The position numbers and the translations under genes were made by a program. Of a stretch of DNA of 64,000 nucleotides, positions 19,403 to 29,500 are shown one piece after another; position 1 is the stretch's first letter; the number at the start of each line of letters is the position of its first letter. Source of the stretch: Oryzihumus leptocrescens. GTDB lineage: Bacteria > Actinomycetota > Actinomycetes > Actinomycetales > Dermatophilaceae. Under the pieces are notes generated by a model, which searched no databases, was not told the origin of the DNA, and saw nothing but the letters and a program-made list of their open reading frames with translations. The stretch is taken from assembly GCF_006716205.1 (NCBI RefSeq), contig NZ_VFOQ01000003.1:124001-188000 (forward strand), written 5' to 3'.

Positions 19403-20269
19403 ATGTCAGGTAGCCAGATCGCCCTCCTGGGCGCGATCGCCGGGTTCACGATCTTCCTCGGCCTGCCCGTCGGCCGGCTGCGCCAGCCGGCCCCGCGGCT
19501 CAAGGCGGCCCTCAACGGCATCGCCATCGGCGTCCTCGTGTTCCTCGTCTGGGACATCCTCGCCCACGCCTGGGAGCCCACCGACGCCGCGCTGTCCGAC
19601 CACAAGTGGGGCACCGCGACCACCGGCTTCGTGGTGATGGCCGTGGGCCTCGCGGTCGGCATGACCGGCCTCGTCTACTACGACAAGGTGATGGCCGCCC
19701 GGCGCGCCCGCTCGCAGGCGGTGTCTACGCCGGCTGCCGTCCCCGTCGGCGCCCCGGGCGCCCCGGCTGTGCCGGTGACCGACCCCGCCGTCACCCCCGC
19801 GCCGGCCCGCTCCGCCGCCGCCGACCTGTCGCTGATGATCGCCGTCGGCATCGGCCTGCACAACTTCGCCGAGGGCCTGGCCATCGGCAACTCCGCCGCC
19901 AGCGGCTCGCTGTCCCTGGCCGTGATGCTGGTGATCGGCTTCGCGCTGCACAACGCCACCGAGGGCTTCGGCATCGTCGCCCCGCTGGCCGGTGACACCG
20001 TCCGCCCGAGCTGGGGCCGACTGGCCCTGCTCGGCCTCATCGGCGGGGGCCCCACCTTCGTCGGCACCCTGGTTGGTCAGAGCGTCGTCAACGACACCCT
20101 GGCCATCGCCTTCCTGGGCATGGCGGCAGGCTCGGTGCTCTATGTCGTGATCGAGCTGCTGTCCGTCGCCCGCCGGACCGGCATGAAGGAGCTCACCACC
20201 TGGTGCATCCTCGGTGGCCTGCTGATGGGCTTCCTCACCGACGGCATCCTCGTGGCAGCCGGCGCCTGA
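19403..20269 (+). CDS. ZIP family divalent metal transporter
   Basis: The 288-residue membrane protein has the two ZIP signature helices, with metal-binding HNFAEG and HNATEG, and a Pro/Ala-rich, poorly conserved loop (about residues 105-145) between segments 3 and 4. ZIP proteins move Zn, Fe or Mn into the cytoplasm. The ATG at 19403 is preferred over a GTG at 19367 because GGAG lies nine bases upstream. The tandem DtxR-type operator suggests it is switched on when iron or manganese is low. Confidence 0.88.
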   Translation: MSGSQIALLGAIAGFTIFLGLPVGRLRQPAPRLKAALNGIAIGVLVFLVWDILAHAWEPTDAALSDHKWGTATTGFVVMAVGLAVGMTGLVYYDKVMAARRARSQAVSTPAAVPVGAPGAPAVPVTDPAVTPAPARSAAADLSLMIAVGIGLHNFAEGLAIGNSAASGSLSLAVMLVIGFALHNATEGFGIVAPLAGDTVRPSWGRLALLGLIGGGPTFVGTLVGQSVVNDTLAIAFLGMAAGSVLYVVIELLSVARRTGMKELTTWCILGGLLMGFLTDGILVAAGA

Positions 20270-20289
20270 CCCGGCGCTCCGAACGCACG

Positions 20290-20332
20290 AACGGCCCGTC
20301 CCACCGCCTTGCCGGGCGGGGGACGGGCCGTT
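20290..20332. terminator. Bidirectional terminator between ZIP and DedA genes
   Basis: AACGGCCCGTCCC (20290-20302) pairs perfectly with GGGACGGGCCGTT (20320-20332), and CACGAA/TTTCGTG extends the stem outwards. It lies between two converging genes and can serve both. Confidence 0.8.
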
Positions 20333-20384
20333 TCGTGTCTCCGGCCGCGCAGGACCGGGAACGTCAGGACCGGGAAGCCCTGCC

Positions 20385-21050
20385 TCAGAGCGGGCCGGTG
20401 ACCGAGTCCTCGGCGGTCTCGCCGCGCTTGGCGGCGGCGCGGTGGCGCAGGAACTCGATCGCGACCGGGATGAGCGAGACGGCGACGATGAGCAGCAGCA
20501 TGATCTCGAGGTTGTTCTTCACGAACGAGATCTGGCCGAGGAAGTAGCCGAGCACCGTCACGCCGACGGCCCACAGCAGCGCGCCGATGAAGCTGTAGGT
20601 GAAGAAGCGCCGCCGCTCCATCTTGCCCACGCCGGCGACGACGGTGATGAACGTGCGCACGATCGGCACGAACCGGCCGAGCACGATGGCCCGGTTGCCG
20701 TAGCGCTCGAAGAAGTCGGTGGTCTTGTCGATGTAGGCCCGCTTGACCAGCCGGCCGTCGCGCTTGTACAGCGGCGTGCCGATGGCCCGGCCGATCTCGT
20801 AGCCGACGACGTTGCCGAGGAACGCCGCCGCGACGAGCACCACGAGGACCAGCCAGAACGGCAGCCCGAGTGGGTTGTGCGGCAGCGCGGCGAACAGGCC
20901 GATGGTGAACAGCAGCGAGTCACCGGGCAGGAACGCGGTGAACAGCCCGCACTCGGCGAAGATGATGAGCGCGCTGATCCACAGGGCCATGTTGCCGTAG
21001 TGGTCGAGCAGGTACTGGGGGTCGAGCCACTGCGGACCCAGGGAGTGCAT
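20385..21050 (-). CDS. DedA-family membrane protein
   Basis: The 221-residue protein of the VTT/DedA family has several membrane segments, the acidic-site block FAECGLFTAFLPGDSLLF and the conserved GRFVPIVRTFITVVAG loop with the essential Arg and Pro. DedA proteins flip undecaprenyl phosphate or lipids and affect membrane charge and pH balance. The ATG at 21050 is chosen; in-frame GTG codons at 21053 and 21059 are possible. It is divergent from the SpoU methylase gene. Confidence 0.9.
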   Translation of the reverse strand: MHSLGPQWLDPQYLLDHYGNMALWISALIIFAECGLFTAFLPGDSLLFTIGLFAALPHNPLGLPFWLVLVVLVAAAFLGNVVGYEIGRAIGTPLYKRDGRLVKRAYIDKTTDFFERYGNRAIVLGRFVPIVRTFITVVAGVGKMERRRFFTYSFIGALLWAVGVTVLGYFLGQISFVKNNLEIMLLLIVAVSLIPVAIEFLRHRAAAKRGETAEDSVTGPL

Positions 21051-21093
21051 CACGGGCACGAGGGTAGAGGACGGCTCTGGGAGAGTGGCCTGC

Positions 21094-21735
21094 GTGAACG
21101 ACGCGCATGAGGTGGGGGTCGGCCCATGGGAGGGTTCGTGGCCCTCCGACCCCAGGTATGACGAGGGCCTGCTCGCGGGGGGCGACCGGCGCAACGTCGC
21201 CGACCGCTACCGCTACTGGACGCACGAGGCGATCGTGCGCGACCTCGACACCTCGCGGCACGAGTTCCACGTCGCGGTGGAGAACTGGGCCCACGACTTC
21301 AACATCGGCTCGGTGATCCGCACCGCCAACGCCTTCAACGCCAAGGCGTTCCACATCGTGGGCCGGCGCCGCTGGAACCGGCGGGGCGCCATGGTCACCG
21401 ACCGCTACCAGCACGAGCACCACCACGACAGCGTGGAGGCGCTGCTGGCGTGGGCCTCCGCCCATGGACCGGACGGGCACGGCATACCGGTCATCGGCAT
21501 CGACAACCTGCCCGGTTCGGTGCCGCTGGAGACCTATGACCTGCCGCGGCACTGCGTCCTGCTGTTCGGGCAGGAGGGGCCCGGCCTGTCCGAGGCGGCC
21601 CGGCAGGGCTGCGAGGTGATCCTCGACATCGCCCAGTTCGGCTCGACCCGCTCGATCAACGCCGGCGCGGCGGCCGCGATCGCCATGCACGCGTGGGTCC
21701 GACGTCACGTGTTCGGGCAACCGGCGTCGCCCTAG
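21094..21735 (+). CDS. SpoU (TrmH)-family RNA methyltransferase
   Basis: The 213-residue SPOUT enzyme has the three motifs NIGSVIRTANAF, LLFGQEGPGLSEAA and STRSINAGAAAAIAMH, the last forming the AdoMet knot. Such enzymes 2'-O-methylate tRNA or rRNA; the target base cannot be assigned. The GTG at 21094 follows GGGAGAG; GTG 21085 is an alternative. It has its own promoter region between DedA and this gene and is followed by fbaA with a separate promoter. Confidence 0.87.
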   Translation: MNDAHEVGVGPWEGSWPSDPRYDEGLLAGGDRRNVADRYRYWTHEAIVRDLDTSRHEFHVAVENWAHDFNIGSVIRTANAFNAKAFHIVGRRRWNRRGAMVTDRYQHEHHHDSVEALLAWASAHGPDGHGIPVIGIDNLPGSVPLETYDLPRHCVLLFGQEGPGLSEAARQGCEVILDIAQFGSTRSINAGAAAAIAMHAWVRRHVFGQPASP

Positions 21736-21794
21736 GATGACGAGGAGCCCGGTCGCACAACGGCGTGCGTCCCACGGACCGTGAGGGAGTCACC

Positions 21795-22823
21795 ATGCCC
21801 ATCGCGACACCTGAGGTGTACGCAGACATGCTCGACCGCGCCAAGGCAGGAGCGTTCGCGTACCCCGCGATCAACGTCTCCTCCAGCCAGACCCTCAACG
21901 CGGCCATCCGGGGCTTCGCCGAGGCCGGCAGCGACGGCATCATCCAGGTCTCGACCGGCGGCGCCGAGTACCTCTCCGGCCCCACGGTCAAGGACATGGT
22001 CGCCGGCTCGCTCGCGTTCGCGGCGTTCGCCCACGAGGTGGCGAAGAAGTACGACGTCAACATCGCGCTGCACACCGACCACTGCCCCAAGGACAAGCTC
22101 GACGGCTTCGTCCGGCCGCTCCTGGCCGCCTCGACCGAGCGGGTCAGGGCCGGCGGCACCCCGTGGTTCCAGTCGCACATGTGGGACGGCTCGGCTGTGC
22201 CGCTGACCGAGAACCTCCAGATCGCCCGCGAGCTGCTGGACCTGTGCCAGGCCGCCGACGTCATCCTCGAGATCGAGGTCGGCGTCGTGGGCGGTGAGGA
22301 GGACGGCGTCGTCGGCAAGATCGACGAGAAGCTCTACAGCACCCCCGAGGACGCCCTCGCCACCGTCGAGGCGCTCGGCCTCGGTGAGCACGGTCGCTAC
22401 ATGACCGCGCTGACCTTCGGCAACGTGCACGGCGTCTACAAGCCGGGCAACGTCAAGCTGCGCCCCGAGATCCTCAAGCAGGCCCAGGAGGCCGTCATCA
22501 AGTCCCGCGGCCTGGCCGCCGACGCCAAGCCGTTCGACCTGGTCTTCCATGGCGGCTCGGGCTCGCTGCCGGAGGAGATCTCCGCCGCGGTCGACTACGG
22601 CGTGGTGAAGATGAACGTCGACACCGACACGCAGTACGCCTTCACCCGCCCGGTCGCCGGCTTCATGCTCAAGAACTACGACGGCGTGCTCAAGGTCGAC
22701 GGCGAGGTCGGCAACAAGAAGGCCTACGACCCGCGCGCCTGGGGCAAGGAGGCCGAGGCCGGCATGGCGGCCCGCGTGGTCACCGCCTGCGAGAACCTCC
22801 GCTCGGCCGGGACGCACGCCTGA
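21795..22823 (+). CDS. fba: Class II fructose-bisphosphate aldolase
   Basis: The 342-residue zinc enzyme splits fructose 1,6-bisphosphate into DHAP and glyceraldehyde 3-phosphate. Metal and substrate blocks are intact: LHTDHCPKDK, ILEIEVGVVGGEED, NVHGVYKPGNVKL, DLVFHGGSGS and KMNVDTDTQYAF. A TAGGAT box at 21733-21738 and GGGAG before the ATG mark a promoter with a leader of about 50 bases. The stop codon overlaps the start of the DUF3151 gene, as next to fba in other actinobacteria. Confidence 0.96.
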   Translation: MPIATPEVYADMLDRAKAGAFAYPAINVSSSQTLNAAIRGFAEAGSDGIIQVSTGGAEYLSGPTVKDMVAGSLAFAAFAHEVAKKYDVNIALHTDHCPKDKLDGFVRPLLAASTERVRAGGTPWFQSHMWDGSAVPLTENLQIARELLDLCQAADVILEIEVGVVGGEEDGVVGKIDEKLYSTPEDALATVEALGLGEHGRYMTALTFGNVHGVYKPGNVKLRPEILKQAQEAVIKSRGLAADAKPFDLVFHGGSGSLPEEISAAVDYGVVKMNVDTDTQYAFTRPVAGFMLKNYDGVLKVDGEVGNKKAYDPRAWGKEAEAGMAARVVTACENLRSAGTHA

Positions 22824-23224
22824 TGAGCAACCTGCTCGGCATCCCCGAGACCCGCCTGCCCGAGGACCCGGCCGCGGCGCCCCTGGCCGCGGGGGAGGAC
22901 CCGGCCGCGGTCGCGGCGGCCCACCCCACCTCGTCCCTGGCCTGGGCCACCCTGGCCGAGGCGGCGCTGGCCGACGGCCGCACCGTCGAGGGCTACGCCT
23001 ACGCCCGCACCGGCTACCACCGGGCGCTGGACGCCCTGCGCCGCGGCGGCTGGCGCGGCCAGGGGCCGGTGCCGTGGTCGCACGAGCCCAACCGCGGGTT
23101 CCTGCGCGCGTTGGCCGCCCTGAGCCGGGCCGCCGGGGCGATCGGCGAGACCGACGAGGAGCAGCGCTGCGCCCAGTTCCTGCGTGACTCCTCGCCCGAG
23201 GCCGCGGAGGCGCTCGGCCTCTGA
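22823..23224 (+). CDS. DUF3151 family protein
   Basis: The 133-residue protein has a Pro/Ala-rich N-terminus and an alpha-helical body with the blocks GYAYARTGYHRALDALRRGGW and VPWSHEPNRGFLRALAAL, typical of DUF3151. Its ATG overlaps the fba stop codon (TGATG), so it is translationally coupled to aldolase. The family's function is unknown. The coupling suggests a role tied to glycolysis, which is inference. Confidence 0.85.
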   Translation: MSNLLGIPETRLPEDPAAAPLAAGEDPAAVAAAHPTSSLAWATLAEAALADGRTVEGYAYARTGYHRALDALRRGGWRGQGPVPWSHEPNRGFLRALAALSRAAGAIGETDEEQRCAQFLRDSSPEAAEALGL

Positions 23225-23241
23225 GCCCCTGCGCACGACCG

Positions 23242-23275
23242 GGCGCCGCCGCGTGACACGTCACACGGCGGCGCC
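23242..23275 (+). terminator. Terminator after the fba-DUF3151 operon
   Basis: GGCGCCGCCG (23242-23251) pairs with CGGCGGCGCC (23266-23275), and an inner GTGAC/GTCAC pair extends the stem. It lies 18 bases after the DUF3151 stop and is followed by TGTTCTCTGT, a weak T-rich tail. Confidence 0.75.
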
Positions 23276-23343
23276 TGTTCTCTGTCCGGCTACTGGCGGG
23301 TAACCTCGCAGGGCCGGGCAATCCAGTGGGACGGAGAGCGCTC

Positions 23344-24492
23344 ATGCGCAGGCGGCCGGAGTCAGCCGAGGAGCGGGCTTTCCGCGAGAGCCTTCGGGCC
23401 TTCCTCACCGAGAAGGTCCTGCCCCACGTGCAGGAGTGGGAGCACGCCCGGCTCGTGCCCAAGAGCCTGTATGCCGAGCTGGGCGCCCTGGGCGTGACCG
23501 GCCTGCAGGTCCCCGAGGAGTTCGGCGGGTCGGGGGAGACCTCCTTCCGCTACAACGTCGCCCTCGCCGAGGAGGTCGCCCGCACCGGCGCGGTGACCGG
23601 CGCCCTGCAGCTGCACCTCAACGTGGTGCTGCCCTACTTCCTGGCCTACGCCACGCCGTCCCAGCGCGAGCGGTGGTTCCCCGGGTTCGCCACCGGCGAG
23701 CTCGTCACGGCGATCGCGATGACCGAGCCGGGGACCGGCTCCGACCTGGCCGGCATCAGTGCCACCGCCGTGCGCGACGGGGACGACTACGTCCTGAACG
23801 GGACCAAGACGTTCATCACCGGTGGCATCCAGGCCGACCTCGTCGTCGTGGTGGCCCGCACCTCCCGGGATGCCGGCGACCGTCGCGCGGGGCTGACCCT
23901 GCTCGTGGTCGAGGAGGGCATGCCCGGCTTCACCCGAGGGCGCAACCTGGAGAAGATCGGCCTGAAGAGCCAGGACACCGGCGAGCTGTTCTTCGACGAC
24001 GTGCGCGTGCCGGTGGCCAACCGCCTCGGCGAGGAGGGCCGCGCCTTCGAGTACCTCACCGCCAACCTGCCCCAGGAGCGGATGTCCATCGCCGTCTCCG
24101 CGCAGGCCACCTGCGAGCGGGCGATCGAGCTGACCCGAGACTACGTGCGCGAGCGCAAGGCGTTCGGCACCCCGATCGCGTCGTTCCAGAACACCAAGTT
24201 CGTCCTCGCCGGGCTGTCGGCCCGGGTGGAGGCGGGGCGGCAGCTCGTCGACGCGGCGCTGGAGGAGCTCGATGCCGGCACGCTGACCGGTGCCGACGCG
24301 GCGCGGGTCAAGCTCTACACGACCGAGCTGCAGGCCGACGTCGTCGACGCCTGCCTGCAGCTGCATGGCGGCTACGGCTACATGCTCGAGTACCCGATCG
24401 CCCGGATGTACGCCGACGCCCGCGTCTCGCGGATCTACGGCGGGTCCAGCGAGATCATGAAGTCGATCATCGCCAAGGACCTCGGCCTGTAG
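23344..24492 (+). CDS. Acyl-CoA dehydrogenase, long-chain (LCAD-like) type
   Basis: The 382-residue FAD enzyme does the first oxidation of fatty acid breakdown. The signature AMTEPGTGSDLAG and the ending IYGGSSEIMKSIIAKDLGL are present. The usual Glu of the YEG motif (Glu376 in MCAD) is Gly here. The block LPQERM supplies Glu245 instead, as in long-chain acyl-CoA dehydrogenase, so LCAD-like chemistry is likely. GGAGAG precedes the ATG at 23344. A thiolase gene follows 44 bases downstream, and the pair is likely one operon for chain shortening. Confidence 0.9.
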   Translation: MRRRPESAEERAFRESLRAFLTEKVLPHVQEWEHARLVPKSLYAELGALGVTGLQVPEEFGGSGETSFRYNVALAEEVARTGAVTGALQLHLNVVLPYFLAYATPSQRERWFPGFATGELVTAIAMTEPGTGSDLAGISATAVRDGDDYVLNGTKTFITGGIQADLVVVVARTSRDAGDRRAGLTLLVVEEGMPGFTRGRNLEKIGLKSQDTGELFFDDVRVPVANRLGEEGRAFEYLTANLPQERMSIAVSAQATCERAIELTRDYVRERKAFGTPIASFQNTKFVLAGLSARVEAGRQLVDAALEELDAGTLTGADAARVKLYTTELQADVVDACLQLHGGYGYMLEYPIARMYADARVSRIYGGSSEIMKSIIAKDLGL

Positions 24493-24536
24493 CGGGACCA
24501 CGACTTCACCAACCCGACACCAGGAGAGAACACCCC

Positions 24537-25727
24537 ATGCGCGACGCCGTCATCGTCCAGGCCGTGCGGACCCCCGTGGGCCGCCGCAAGGGCGCCCTCG
24601 CCGGGGCCCACCCGGCCGACCTCAGCGCCATCGCCCTGCGCGGGCTCGCCGACCGGGTCGGACTCGACCCCGCGCTGGTCGACGACGTCATCTGGGGCTG
24701 CGTCTCCCAGGTCGGCGAACAGGGCTTCAACGTCGGGCGCAACGGCGTCCTCGCCGCCGGGTGGCCCGAGGCCGTGCCGGCCACCACGCTCGACCGCCAG
24801 TGCGGGTCCAGCCAGCAGGCCCTGCACTTCGCCGCCGCCGGCGTCATCAGCGGGCAGTACGACGTCGCCGTCGCCGGTGGCGTGGAGTCGATGACCCGGG
24901 TGGCCATGGGTTCCAGCGTCGCGAACGGGCCCGGTATGCCGTTCGGTCCCGGCGTTCTGGCCCGCTACGACAACGTGGCCTTCAACCAGGGCATCAGCGC
25001 CGAGATGATCGCCCGCCAGTGGGGCTTCTCCCGCGAGGACGTCGACGCCTACAGCGTGGCCTCGCACGAGCTGGCCGCGGCGGCCCAGAAGGCGGGCGCC
25101 TTCGAGGAGGAGATCGTGCCGGTGCCGCTGGCCGCGGACGGATCGGTGGTCCTGGACGGCAGTGAGCCCACGACGACGTTCAGCACCGACGAGGGCGTGC
25201 GCCCAGGCACGACGCTGGAGGTGCTCGGCGGGCTGCGCACCGCCTTCGAGGAGAACGGCACCGTCACGGCCGGCAACGCCTCGCAGATCTCCGACGGGGC
25301 CGGCGCCATGCTGGTGACCACCTCCGAGATCGCCGCCGCGAACGGCTGGACCCCGCTGGCCCGCGTGCACACCGCGGTCCTGGCCGGCGTCGACCCGGTC
25401 ATCATGCTCACCGGCCCGATCCCGGCCACGGCCAAGGCCCTGGCGAAGGCGGGGCTGTCCATCGGCGACATCGACGCGTTCGAGGTCAACGAGGGGTTCG
25501 CCTCGGTGCCGCTGGCGTGGCTGGCCGAGACCGGGGCCGACCGGACCCGGCTCAACCCCCACGGCGGGGCGATCGCGCTCGGTCACCCGCTGGGCGGCTC
25601 GGGAGCCCGCCTGGCGGCCACCCTCGTGCACCACCTGGCCCGGACGGGTGGGCGGTACGGCCTGCAGACCATGTGCGAGGGCGGTGGCATGGCCAACGCG
25701 ACCATCCTGGAGAACCTCACGGCCTGA
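24537..25727 (+). CDS. Acetyl-CoA acyltransferase (thiolase)
   Basis: The 396-residue thiolase has the nucleophile Cys89 in LDRQCGSSQ, His350 in LGHPLGGSG and Cys380 in MCEGGGMANA, the complete set for degradative or biosynthetic chemistry. It splits 3-ketoacyl-CoA to acetyl-CoA, or condenses two acetyl-CoA. The ATG follows GGAGAG. Its position after the LCAD-like dehydrogenase points to beta-oxidation. The block NPHGGAIALGH has Pro-His where many thiolases have Val-Asn, a small variation. Confidence 0.93.
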   Translation: MRDAVIVQAVRTPVGRRKGALAGAHPADLSAIALRGLADRVGLDPALVDDVIWGCVSQVGEQGFNVGRNGVLAAGWPEAVPATTLDRQCGSSQQALHFAAAGVISGQYDVAVAGGVESMTRVAMGSSVANGPGMPFGPGVLARYDNVAFNQGISAEMIARQWGFSREDVDAYSVASHELAAAAQKAGAFEEEIVPVPLAADGSVVLDGSEPTTTFSTDEGVRPGTTLEVLGGLRTAFEENGTVTAGNASQISDGAGAMLVTTSEIAAANGWTPLARVHTAVLAGVDPVIMLTGPIPATAKALAKAGLSIGDIDAFEVNEGFASVPLAWLAETGADRTRLNPHGGAIALGHPLGGSGARLAATLVHHLARTGGRYGLQTMCEGGGMANATILENLTA

Positions 25728-25791
25728 CGCCGCGGTGGGCCGGCCCCGGACGGGGCGGCGCGGCATACCCGGCGGTGATCCGGACGCAGAA

Positions 25792-25833
25792 GTGCCGGGG
25801 GCCGGGACCCTGATGAGTCCCGACCCCCGGCAC
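25792..25833 (+). terminator. Terminator after the thiolase gene
   Basis: A 17-base left arm starting GTGCCGGGGG (25792-25808) pairs with the right arm at 25817-25833 with one mismatch, around an 8-base loop. It lies 65 bases after the thiolase stop, and no T-run follows. Confidence 0.75.
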
Positions 25834-26059
25834 TGCCCCCTGCGGTGTTGCAGGGCCCCTGCGAAAGGGATCCTGCCCTGGTCGGAGGACCTGCGTCCCC
25901 TGCGTGTCTCTACCGACCACTCACGATGATGCACTCTTTCCGCGCCGGATGATGGCCCTCTCCTGCCAATGGCCGTAACCTGCCAAACATGACATCGATC
26001 GTTGGCAGGGTTGCCCGCCGCCGCACGACGGAAGGGACCCTCGGCCCGGGTGGTCGGGG
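25834..26059. promoter_or_regulatory. Promoter region with three CCTGCCAA half-sites ahead of a LuxR-like regulator
   Basis: This 226-base gap holds no gene I can support. It contains CCTGCCAA at 25962-25969 and 25979-25986 in the same direction and its inverse TTGGCAGG at 26002-26009. They probably bind a regulator, perhaps the downstream protein itself. The left part has loose CCCTGCG repeats and no clear element. Confidence 0.5.
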
Positions 26060-27079
26060 GTGAGTCCGTACCTCGCGCCGTTCCGCGTCTCCGAGGCGGC
26101 AGAGACCCTCTACCGCAGGATCCTGCGCTCCAGCAGGAGCGACGTCGCCACCCACGCCGCCGAGCTCGGCTGGACGCTGGAGGAGGTCACCACCGCGCTG
26201 CAGTCACTCATCGCGATCCGCCTCGTCCGGGAGACGACCGATCACCAGGTGGTCGTCGAGCACCCCCGCGCAGCCCTCGAGCGGCTCATCGACAGCGAGG
26301 AGGCGCGGCTGGACTCGCGGCGCCGGGAGCTGTCCGAGGCGCGCAACGCGATCGCGCAGTTCGCCGCCGACCACCGGGTCGGCCAGTCCGGCAGCACGGC
26401 GACCCGCCGGCCGGCCTGGGAGGAGGTCTCGGCGCAGCTGGCGCCGAGCCTGGTCGAGCACACCATCCGGATCACCAGCGGCGTGATCCGGACCTCCGTC
26501 GTCCGGGTGGACGTCGGGCCGGGGCTGGACGACGACACCTACCGGACCGCCCAGGCGGCGGTGGCCGCCGGCCGCGAGCAGCGCGCGCTCTACCCGCTCA
26601 GTGCGCTGGAGGACCCGGCGAGCCAGCGCTGGATGCGCGGCTGGTCCGACGTCGGGGAGCAGCAGCGGGTCACCGACAGCCCGCCGAGCGAGTTCGCGGT
26701 CTTCGGCGACGAGGTGGTGCTCGCGGTCGCCAGCTGGCACGACCCCACCTCGGACTTCGTCGTCATCCGCGACGAGATGCTGGTCTCGGCGTTCACCACG
26801 ATGTTCGACCTGGCCTGGTCGGTGGCGCTCCCCGTGCCGGACGCCTCCGTGGAGACCGACGCCGACCGCCGCCTGCTCACCCTGCTCGCCGGCGGCCTCA
26901 AGGACGAGGCCATCGCGCGCTACCTCGGTTGGGGCGTGCGCACGGTGCGCCGTCGGGTGGCCAACCTGATGGCCGACCTGGGTGCCGACACGCGGTTCCA
27001 GCTCGGCGTCGCGGCGCAGCGCCGGGGCCTCATCGGGGCCGCGCGCGGCGGCGTCGGACCTGGTGCCCCGAACGGGTGA
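26060..27079 (+). CDS. Transcriptional regulator with TrmB-like N-terminus and LuxR-type HTH
   Basis: The 339-residue cytosolic protein has an N-terminal winged helix (about residues 5-70), a coiled stretch (IDSEEARLDSRRRELSEARN), a middle sensor domain, and a C-terminal LuxR-like HTH (DADRRLLTLLAGGLKDEAIA, then VRTVRRRVANLMADLGA). A paralogue with the same plan lies at 35474-36487, and their last 60 residues are much alike. Similar proteins are numerous in actinobacteria but poorly studied. The GTG start is tentative. No target beyond the upstream half-sites is visible. Confidence 0.75.
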   Translation: MSPYLAPFRVSEAAETLYRRILRSSRSDVATHAAELGWTLEEVTTALQSLIAIRLVRETTDHQVVVEHPRAALERLIDSEEARLDSRRRELSEARNAIAQFAADHRVGQSGSTATRRPAWEEVSAQLAPSLVEHTIRITSGVIRTSVVRVDVGPGLDDDTYRTAQAAVAAGREQRALYPLSALEDPASQRWMRGWSDVGEQQRVTDSPPSEFAVFGDEVVLAVASWHDPTSDFVVIRDEMLVSAFTTMFDLAWSVALPVPDASVETDADRRLLTLLAGGLKDEAIARYLGWGVRTVRRRVANLMADLGADTRFQLGVAAQRRGLIGAARGGVGPGAPNG

Positions 27080-27152
27080 GTTCGTTCTCCGCGGACCCGA
27101 GCCGGTATCGTTCGGGCGCACGGGCCCCGTGCGCATCTGCGGCGGGGCCTGA

Positions 27153-28502
<1,350 letters not shown>

Positions 28503-28517
28503 CACGGCGAGGGGGGC

Positions 28518-29033
28518 GTGGTGGACGAGGTCCTGCTCAGGTTCACCAAGTGGGACGGTCGTGAGCACTGGCTGGCGCCGTTGTGGCGGCTCGGCATCGA
28601 CGACCACGGCGTGTGGTTGGGCGGTCCCGCCGGCACGGTGTTCACCCGTCCCGAGGTGGTGGCCTACGAGGCGACCGGGCCCCTGGTCATGCTGGTCCCA
28701 AAGGGGCGGCCCTGGGTGGCGACCTTCTACGGGGAGGGGCACCGGCACGACACCCGGGTCTACGTCGACATGGCGACCCCGGCGGTCTGGTCGGACTCCG
28801 GGGACGAGGTGACGATGGTCGACCTCGACCTCGACGTGGTGCGCACGCAGGACGCCCGCGTCTACGTCGACGACGAGGACGAGTTCGCCGAGCACCAGGT
28901 GCGATTCGGCTACCCGCGCGAGGTCGTGCGGATGGCCGAGTCCACGCGGGACGAGGTCCTTGTCGCGGTCCGCGCCGAGCAGGCGCCGTTCGCCCCCGCT
29001 GTGTGGGAGCCGTGGCTGGGCCAGGTGTCCTGA
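28518..29033 (+). CDS. DUF402 domain protein
   Basis: The 171-residue protein has the family pattern of a beta-rich core with VYVDMATPAVW, VTMVDLDLDVVR and the acidic VYVDDEDEF block, and a C-terminal helix. DUF402 proteins are phosphatase- or nucleotidase-like, with FomD and nucleoside-phosphatase relatives, but the substrate here is unknown. A GAGGGGGG precedes the GTG at 28518; the next codon is also GTG. It starts 15 bases after purA, so co-transcription is likely. Confidence 0.8.
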   Translation: MVDEVLLRFTKWDGREHWLAPLWRLGIDDHGVWLGGPAGTVFTRPEVVAYEATGPLVMLVPKGRPWVATFYGEGHRHDTRVYVDMATPAVWSDSGDEVTMVDLDLDVVRTQDARVYVDDEDEFAEHQVRFGYPREVVRMAESTRDEVLVAVRAEQAPFAPAVWEPWLGQVS

Positions 29034-29054
29034 GGTCCGGTCCGGCGGCGCGGC

Positions 29055-29465
29055 TCAGCCGGCCTGGGGCTGGGCCTCCGCGTGGCCCAGCTGCTCCAGC
29101 CAGGCCCGGGTGATCTCGTCCTTCGCCTCGTCGAGGTCCTTGATGAACCGGGCCCGGCCCAGGTAGCGGGCGGTGAAGCCGATGACGTAGTCGCCCTGGA
29201 TCACCCCGACCTCGGTGCCGTCGGTGGCGGTCAGGACGAAGCACCCTCGTCGCCGGGAGACCACCAGCTCGGGCGTGCCGGCGTGGAGGTCGGCGACAGG
29301 GACCTGTTCTGGCGCCGTCGGGTCGACCGCCACCTGCTCGTCGGCACCCTTGCTGTCGGTGGGCGGGGGAGGCGTCGTCGAGATGCCTTCCTGGTGCAGG
29401 ACGTGCTCTGGCCCGGGGTCCGCGGATCGACGCGGCGCCCGGAGCCGGCGTGGGGTGCGGAGCAT
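29055..29465 (-). CDS. Protein of unknown function, 136 aa
   Basis: The N-terminal half is a low-complexity, charged and Pro-rich tail. The C-terminal half, from about residue 65, looks folded: ELVVSRRRGCFVLTATDGTE, then VIGFTARYLGRARFI and an acidic helix KDLDEAKDEITRAWLEQL. GAGGAG precedes the ATG at 29465, which supports the call. No family is recognised. Its promoter region carries the phased GTAGG repeats at 29501-29539. Confidence 0.6.
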   Translation of the reverse strand: MLRTPRRLRAPRRSADPGPEHVLHQEGISTTPPPPTDSKGADEQVAVDPTAPEQVPVADLHAGTPELVVSRRRGCFVLTATDGTEVGVIQGDYVIGFTARYLGRARFIKDLDEAKDEITRAWLEQLGHAEAQPQAG

Positions 29466-29500
29466 GGCTGACTCCTCGGTCGGACGGCACGGAGAATGCC

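Noticed and set aside
27116-27134. Hairpin GCGCACG...CGTGCGC between the LuxR-like gene and purA as a terminator
   Set aside because: The stem is short with a small loop and no T-run, and it lies where the purA promoter should be; evidence is too weak.
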